Of a DNA stretch of 27,807 nt, positions 24,686-27,807 are shown piece by piece (positions within the stretch are counted from its first letter, which is position 1; every line of letters starts with the position of its first letter). Source of the DNA: Clostridiales bacterium (GTDB lineage: Bacteria > Bacillota > Clostridia > Christensenellales > CAG-314); NCBI GenBank assembly GCA_003537755.1, contig DPQS01000018.1:1-27807 (forward strand), read 5' to 3'. The translations under genes and the position numbers were made by a program. Below the pieces are notes generated by a model. That model ran no database searches. It saw nothing but the letters and a program-made list of their open reading frames with translations, and was not told the origin of the DNA.

Positions 24686-26176
24686 ATGAACAAGAAACAA
24701 TTTTTCAGTATTCTACTCGTTGCGATGTGGGCGTTGCTTACGCTTGCGGCGTGTACCCCTGCGGAAGAACCTAAGGGCGAAACCTTTGACGCAAGTTACG
24801 TGTTTACGTCGGCAACCGACGGCGACGTTGACTTGACCGACGACTTTGTGCTGTACAATGCGGATTTTGCCGCCGACGGCAGCGTAAAGGTGGTAATCAA
24901 TTACCTCAACATGTTGCAGACGAGAAACGGCAAATACACGGTAAGCGGCGATGTCGTTACGGAAACAAGTGATGGAAAAACATACACGTATCGTATTTTC
25001 GGTGACATTTTGCTGACTACGTTTGAGGACGGCGGCACACAGATTTCTGTTACGCTGACCAGGAAAGCCGCCGACGACGACAAGGTGAAAGCGGTGGACT
25101 TCGAAAGCGTGCTTTTCGGCGACGACATCAACGACACCAAGAAGTTTAACTACTGCCCGGCAATTCTTACCGAAACGGACGATAGCGGAAACACCGTAAT
25201 GCACATATGGTACTGCACCAACAAGGACAGCGGCATTATCATGGACCACATCGGTTACCGCACGGGCGTGTTGCAGAAAGACGGCAAGTGGCTGTTTTCC
25301 GACGAAAAGATAGTGCTTGCGCCCACCGAAGGCACCTGGGACGGCAGACATACATGCGACCCTGCCGTAATTAAGGGCGAGTTCAGAATGGGCGGACAGA
25401 CCTACAACTACCTTATGGCGTACCTGGGTTGCACGACGGAAGACTACCAGAAAAACGAAACGGGTCTTGCCGTTGCCAAGGACATAGGCGGGCCGTGGGT
25501 CAAGGTGGACAGCGTAAACCCCATTGTGCCGTGGTACGATGACGGCGACATGGCAACAGAGCAGGGAAAGTACGAAAGCTGGCAAGGTACAAGCCGTATT
25601 TACTGGGGCACGGGCATGCCGTCGCTTGTAAGCGTTGACGGTAAGGGCGAAGTGTTGCTGTTTTACTCTTCGACTTTGCGCGGTACGGGCGTGCGCAGAC
25701 TGGACTTGTCTGACATCGACCACCCCGTGACCAAGTTTACCACAAGTTTGAGCCACAACGGAATTGTCAACTCCCGCGGATTGAAATGCAACGTCGGCAT
25801 TGCGGACTTCGCCTTTGACCCCGTGGCAAAACGCCTGTACGTGACGGGCGTAACCAACGACAAACTGCCCGAGGACGTCACCAAGACACTTGTAAACAGC
25901 CACAGCCTGCTTGCCTATGTGGACGGGCTGGGCGACATGGAAGCGGTTTGCGCGGCACTTCAGGGCGGCAGTTACAAGTGGAACGTTGTCGGCTACGTCG
26001 GACCGTCCGACACGGGCTGGAACCGCAATCACAACCCCGGCATGGTGCGCAGTGCGCTTGGGTATGTACCGAGCAGCAACAAAATAGGAGTGGTGGTGTC
26101 CACGGGCAACAACGACTGGCCCAACGAAAACATTTTCACCTACCGCCTGTTCGGTCACTGGTTTGAAATCAAGTAG
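24686..26176 (+). CDS. Lipoprotein with GH43-like five-bladed propeller, paralogue of the preceding gene
   Basis: This 496-residue lipoprotein has lipobox LAAC (C22). Residues about 30-130 form a small beta domain like that of the preceding gene but without the cysteine-rich spacer. The propeller (about 135-495) matches it blade by blade: FNYCPAILTE, MHIWYCTNKDSGIIMDHIGY, TCDPAVIKGEF with D225, ETGLAVAKDIGGPWVKV, GMPSLVSVDGKGEVLLFYS, GIADFAFDPVAKRLYV and NRNHNPGMVRSALGY. The pair clearly arose by duplication. A TTG 6 nt upstream is also in frame, but ATG 24686 gives a normal lipoprotein signal. AAGG precedes it. Glycoside hydrolase activity on an extracellular, probably furanoside, substrate is inferred from fold and context. 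Confidence 0.75.
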   Translation: MNKKQFFSILLVAMWALLTLAACTPAEEPKGETFDASYVFTSATDGDVDLTDDFVLYNADFAADGSVKVVINYLNMLQTRNGKYTVSGDVVTETSDGKTYTYRIFGDILLTTFEDGGTQISVTLTRKAADDDKVKAVDFESVLFGDDINDTKKFNYCPAILTETDDSGNTVMHIWYCTNKDSGIIMDHIGYRTGVLQKDGKWLFSDEKIVLAPTEGTWDGRHTCDPAVIKGEFRMGGQTYNYLMAYLGCTTEDYQKNETGLAVAKDIGGPWVKVDSVNPIVPWYDDGDMATEQGKYESWQGTSRIYWGTGMPSLVSVDGKGEVLLFYSSTLRGTGVRRLDLSDIDHPVTKFTTSLSHNGIVNSRGLKCNVGIADFAFDPVAKRLYVTGVTNDKLPEDVTKTLVNSHSLLAYVDGLGDMEAVCAALQGGSYKWNVVGYVGPSDTGWNRNHNPGMVRSALGYVPSSNKIGVVVSTGNNDWPNENIFTYRLFGHWFEIK

Positions 26177-26227
26177 CGCGATGTCGCGAATTTTGCAATA
26201 CGTTCAATCTTTTTTGCGACAGAAGGC

Positions 26228-26419
26228 TTGATTAAACGTGATGTTTTAGTGCCAAAAGGCGTAATTGCACACGGTGTTTTTTTTGTGACAACGAGCGGAT
26301 GTTTGCCGTCAAATCTGCTGCTGCACAGGCTAAGCCGGATTACGGACAAATACAAGTTGACCGAAGCGGACATCTCGATGATTGCCACCAAACCGTGCGC
26401 AAGACGCAACAAAAAATAA
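26228..26419 (+). CDS. Doubtful small ORF, 63 codons
   Basis: The frame opens at TTG and reads MIKRDVLVPKGVIAHG at its start and ADISMIATKPCARRNKK at its end. It is basic with one moderately hydrophobic stretch and no recognised domain. In its favour, the stop lies 6 nt before a terminator hairpin. Against it, there is no ATG start and no properly spaced ribosome-binding site, only AAGG almost touching the TTG. It also continues the reading frame of the preceding gene past its stop, so it may be a degenerate tail or chance. Confidence 0.2.
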   Translation: MIKRDVLVPKGVIAHGVFFVTTSGCLPSNLLLHRLSRITDKYKLTEADISMIATKPCARRNKK

Positions 26420-26425
26420 GAGAAT

Positions 26426-26468
26426 AAAGGCAACCGACAACCCGTCGCTTGCCTTTGTTTGTTTTGTT
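26426..26468 (+). terminator. Terminator of the propeller gene cluster
   Basis: AAAGGCAA (26426-26433) pairs with TTGCCTTT (26449-26456), with an inner CGAC/GTCG extension across a C-C mismatch, then a T-rich GTTTGTTTTG tail. It is the first good terminator after 26176. Confidence 0.75.
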
Positions 26469-26621
26469 GAGAGGTTTGTGGTTGCTTTATTAAGTGTTTA
26501 CGCCCGGATGCCGGATTTTGCAAACAATGCGTGCAAATAATGACAATATGAGAAAGACGCCCTTCGGGAATGTTTCAATCACGCCCATATTACAGGACTT
26601 ATTTTTTTTATGTCAAAATAC

Positions 26622-26650
26622 TTTACTTAATGGATAATTTGTGGTAAAAT
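26622..26650 (+). promoter_or_regulatory. Promoter of tRNA-Ser
   Basis: TTTACT (26622-26627), a 17-bp spacer and TAAAAT (26645-26650). Transcription would begin about 10 nt before the tRNA 5' end. Confidence 0.65.
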
Positions 26651-26666
26651 ACATCAGCAAGCCAAT

Positions 26667-26758
26667 GGAGAAGTACCCAAGAGGCCGAAGGGGCTCCCCT
26701 GCTAAGGGAGTAGTATGTGATAAGCGTAGCGAGGGTTCAAATCCCTCTTCCTCCGCCA
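26667..26758 (+). tRNA. tRNA-Ser, anticodon GCU
   Basis: This 92-nt class II tRNA has an encoded CCA. The anticodon stem is CTCCC/GGGAG with loop CTGCTAA, giving anticodon GCT (codons AGC/AGU). The T arm is GAGGG-TTCAAAT-CCCTC. A long variable arm folds as TATGT/GCGTA with wobble pairs, as expected for serine. The acceptor stem is imperfect: 5' GGAGAAG against 3' TTCCTCC leaves an A-C mismatch at the fifth pair and a G-U at the seventh. The last 21 nt are repeated at 26922-26942. Confidence 0.93.
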
Positions 26759-26788
26759 AACTACGGCGCTTGCTCAGAGCCGAAACAG

Positions 26789-26822
26789 AAAAGAGAAGCC
26801 GAATTGCTTCTCTTTTCTTTTT
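26789..26822 (+). terminator. Terminator of tRNA-Ser
   Basis: An 11-bp perfect stem, AAAAGAGAAGC (26789-26799) with GCTTCTCTTTT (26806-26816), has a 6-nt loop and is followed by CTTTTTC. Confidence 0.88.
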
Positions 26823-26921
26823 CGTCAATTTTGCCGCGCCTGCGTTATGCTCCGGAATGCGGGCACCGACCGCGTGACGCTTCGCTTTGCTACGCTATTC
26901 CGTCGCGCTTTGCGCTCCTTA

Positions 26922-26942
26922 CAAATCCCTCTTCCTCCGCCA
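26922..26942 (+). repeat. Displaced copy of the tRNA-Ser 3' end (att-like direct repeat)
   Basis: These 21 bp are identical to the last 21 bp of tRNA-Ser (26738-26758), ending in CTCCGCCA. They are separated from that copy by 163 bp that hold the tRNA terminator and a GC-rich CGCTT/GCTACGC-type low-complexity stretch with no gene. It is the classic footprint of site-specific integration into a tRNA 3' end, or a remnant of a second serine tRNA. Confidence 0.8.
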
Positions 26943-26946
26943 CATT

Positions 26947-26991
26947 AGACCGTGTTGAACCCCAAGGGGTTATGCACGGTCTTTTATTTTT
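26947..26991 (+). terminator. Terminator following the displaced tRNA 3' end
   Basis: AGACCGTG (26947-26954) pairs with CACGGTCT (26975-26982), with an inner AACCCC/GGGGTT stem, and runs into TTTTATTTTT. It stands 4 nt after the duplicated CCA, as if it once ended a tRNA transcript. Confidence 0.85.
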
Positions 26992-27021
26992 GGGTTCCAA
27001 TGGGGGTTAACTCTCTTTTCC

Positions 27022-27059
27022 AAAAGTACAGTTTAAGCAAAAGTTTAAACTGTACTTTT
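27022..27059. other. 15-bp perfect inverted repeat upstream of the last gene
   Basis: AAAAGTACAGTTTAA (27022-27036) and its exact complement (27045-27059) are separated by 8 nt and followed by TCTTTTCTTT. It may be an A/T-rich terminator or an operator, as it ends 14 bp before the -10 of the next gene. Confidence 0.7.
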
Positions 27060-27073
27060 TCTTTTCTTTGTGG

Positions 27074-27079
27074 TATAAT
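27074..27079 (+). promoter_or_regulatory. -10 element upstream of the toroid-protein gene
   Basis: A perfect TATAAT lies 33 nt before the ATG at 27113. The -35 position falls inside the inverted repeat (TGTACT, a poor match), which suggests regulation through that repeat. Confidence 0.55.
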
Positions 27080-27112
27080 GAATATAAGTTTTGTGTTTTA
27101 CAGGGTGAAAAG

Positions 27113-27807
27113 ATGGGTATATACGAAAAAGCAAGAGGGTTTATCTACCGAAATGCCAGACCGCTTGATTTTGCAAGATGGCAGTATCAATTTGAGAATG
27201 GCAGCAAAGAAGCGGTGATAAATGCGCTTTCCCGTTATCAAAATAACGACGGGGGGTTTGGACATGCTTTGGAGCCGGATGCTTGGAATCCTAACTCATC
27301 ACCGATACAAACTTGGTGTGCAACCGAAATTTTGCGTGAAATAGATTTTACAGACAATACACATCCGATCATCAACGGCATACTCAAATATCTTGCAAGC
27401 GGCAAGGACTTTGAAGGGCATTTTTGGTATAATACTGTTAAAAGCAACAATGACTATCCCCATGCCCCTTGGTGGCATACTGAAAACGACAGCACTAGTC
27501 ATAACGATTATAATCCGACGGCTTGTTTTGCAGGCTTCATTATCAGATTTTCTGACGAGAAAAGTGATTTATATAAACTTGGCTGTCGTATTGCAAAAGA
27601 AGCTTTTGATGCATATGTTACACAAGGTATTTTAAATGACACGCATACCTGTCTTTGCTATATTCGAATGATGGAATATGTTGAGGAATCAAATCAAACG
27701 GATATCATTGATTTATCAGCGTTAAAATCAAAACTGATCAAGCAGGTTAAAAACAGCATTTCGAATAATGCAAAGGCATGGGAAACATCCTATCTTTGCA
27801 GGCCGTC
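27113..27807 (+). CDS. Prenyltransferase/squalene-cyclase-like toroid protein, partial (runs off the window)
   Basis: An open frame of 231 codons continues to the window edge without a stop. The start MGIYEKARGFIYRNARPLDF is followed by SRYQNNDGGFGHALEPD, whose QNxDGGFG pattern is the hallmark of the alpha-alpha toroid repeat found in prenyltransferases, terpene cyclases and many uncharacterised bacterial proteins. Helix-rich segments follow (CATEILREIDF, DLYKLGCRIAKEAFDAY). The ATG has AGGGTG about 5 nt upstream. No lipid-cyclase catalytic DxDD was seen in the visible part, so an enzymatic role is not claimed. Codon use is A/T-rich, unlike the sugar genes to the left, in keeping with acquisition next to the tRNA integration-type site. 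Confidence 0.75.
   Translation, partial: MGIYEKARGFIYRNARPLDFARWQYQFENGSKEAVINALSRYQNNDGGFGHALEPDAWNPNSSPIQTWCATEILREIDFTDNTHPIINGILKYLASGKDFEGHFWYNTVKSNNDYPHAPWWHTENDSTSHNDYNPTACFAGFIIRFSDEKSDLYKLGCRIAKEAFDAYVTQGILNDTHTCLCYIRMMEYVEESNQTDIIDLSALKSKLIKQVKNSISNNAKAWETSYLCRP

Larger units (their letters stand above)
26177..26666. other. Intergenic stretch between the last propeller gene and tRNA-Ser
   Basis: These 490 bp hold a doubtful 63-codon frame (26228-26419), a terminator-like hairpin (26426-26456), a CCCTTCGGG mini-hairpin near 26560-26570 and the tRNA promoter at the right end. No other gene is supported. The inverted TGTCGC/GCGACA pair just after the propeller gene (near 26183 and 26216) is weak. 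Confidence 0.6.

Noticed and set aside
26613..26828. Minus-strand frame of 71 codons containing EEEGFEPSLRLSHTT
   Set aside because: It is the antisense reading of tRNA-Ser; this peptide type is a well-known false gene.
1..27807. CRISPR array, insertion sequence, transposase, phage or rRNA genes
   Set aside because: No regularly spaced repeats, terminal inverted repeats flanking a transposase, phage structural motifs or rRNA-like stretches were seen.

Overview
The window looks like a chromosomal segment of a Gram-positive-type, Clostridia-like (Bacillota) gut or anaerobic bacterium. The evidence is consensus sigma-A promoters (TTGACA-17 bp-TACAAT type), strong AGGAGG-type ribosome binding sites, lipoprotein signal peptides, an LplA/LplB/YtcP-type sugar importer, and a Firmicutes-type GalT. 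Finer taxonomy cannot be read from the sequence. Most genes favour codons ending in C or G. Two stretches (about 4.97-9.2 kb and right of 26.6 kb) are clearly more A/T-rich.

Layout. (1) 70-4965: an AraC-type regulator diverges from a Leloir galactose operon, galT-galK-galE, closed by a strong terminator. (2) 4966-9240: an A/T-rich two-gene unit with its own promoter and terminator, encoding a small membrane protein and a 1170-residue secreted GLUG-repeat protein. (3) 9267-11900, minus strand: a tightly overlapping four-gene operon encoding a six-helix membrane protein, a short ABC ATPase and two small unknown membrane proteins. (4) 12141-19308, plus strand: ribokinase, LacI-type regulator, two importer permeases, the solute-binding lipoprotein and a nucleoside hydrolase-like enzyme. 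(5) 19504-26176: a secreted protein with duplicated beta-rich domains, then three successive lipoproteins with related five-bladed beta-propeller domains. (6) 26177-27807: a small doubtful ORF, tRNA-Ser(GCU) with a displaced copy of its 3' end 184 bp further on, and the start of a prenyltransferase/cyclase-like toroid protein that runs off the window.

How it fits together. Regions 3 and 4 are transcribed divergently from two consensus promoters, each with a near-identical palindromic LacI-type operator (core TAAAACGTTTTA) just downstream of its -10 box. One regulator, probably the LacI protein encoded in region 4, therefore likely controls both sides. This links the ATPase and its unknown membrane partners to an importer that has no ATPase of its own. 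Ribokinase and the nucleoside hydrolase-like enzyme point to a ribose-type sugar. The secreted propeller proteins downstream have a fold common in furanoside-cleaving enzymes. My working hypothesis, which is inference, is a locus that captures and breaks down a ribofuranose-containing glycan or glycoconjugate. The three propeller lipoproteins plus the co-regulated unknown membrane operon are the best candidates for something undescribed.
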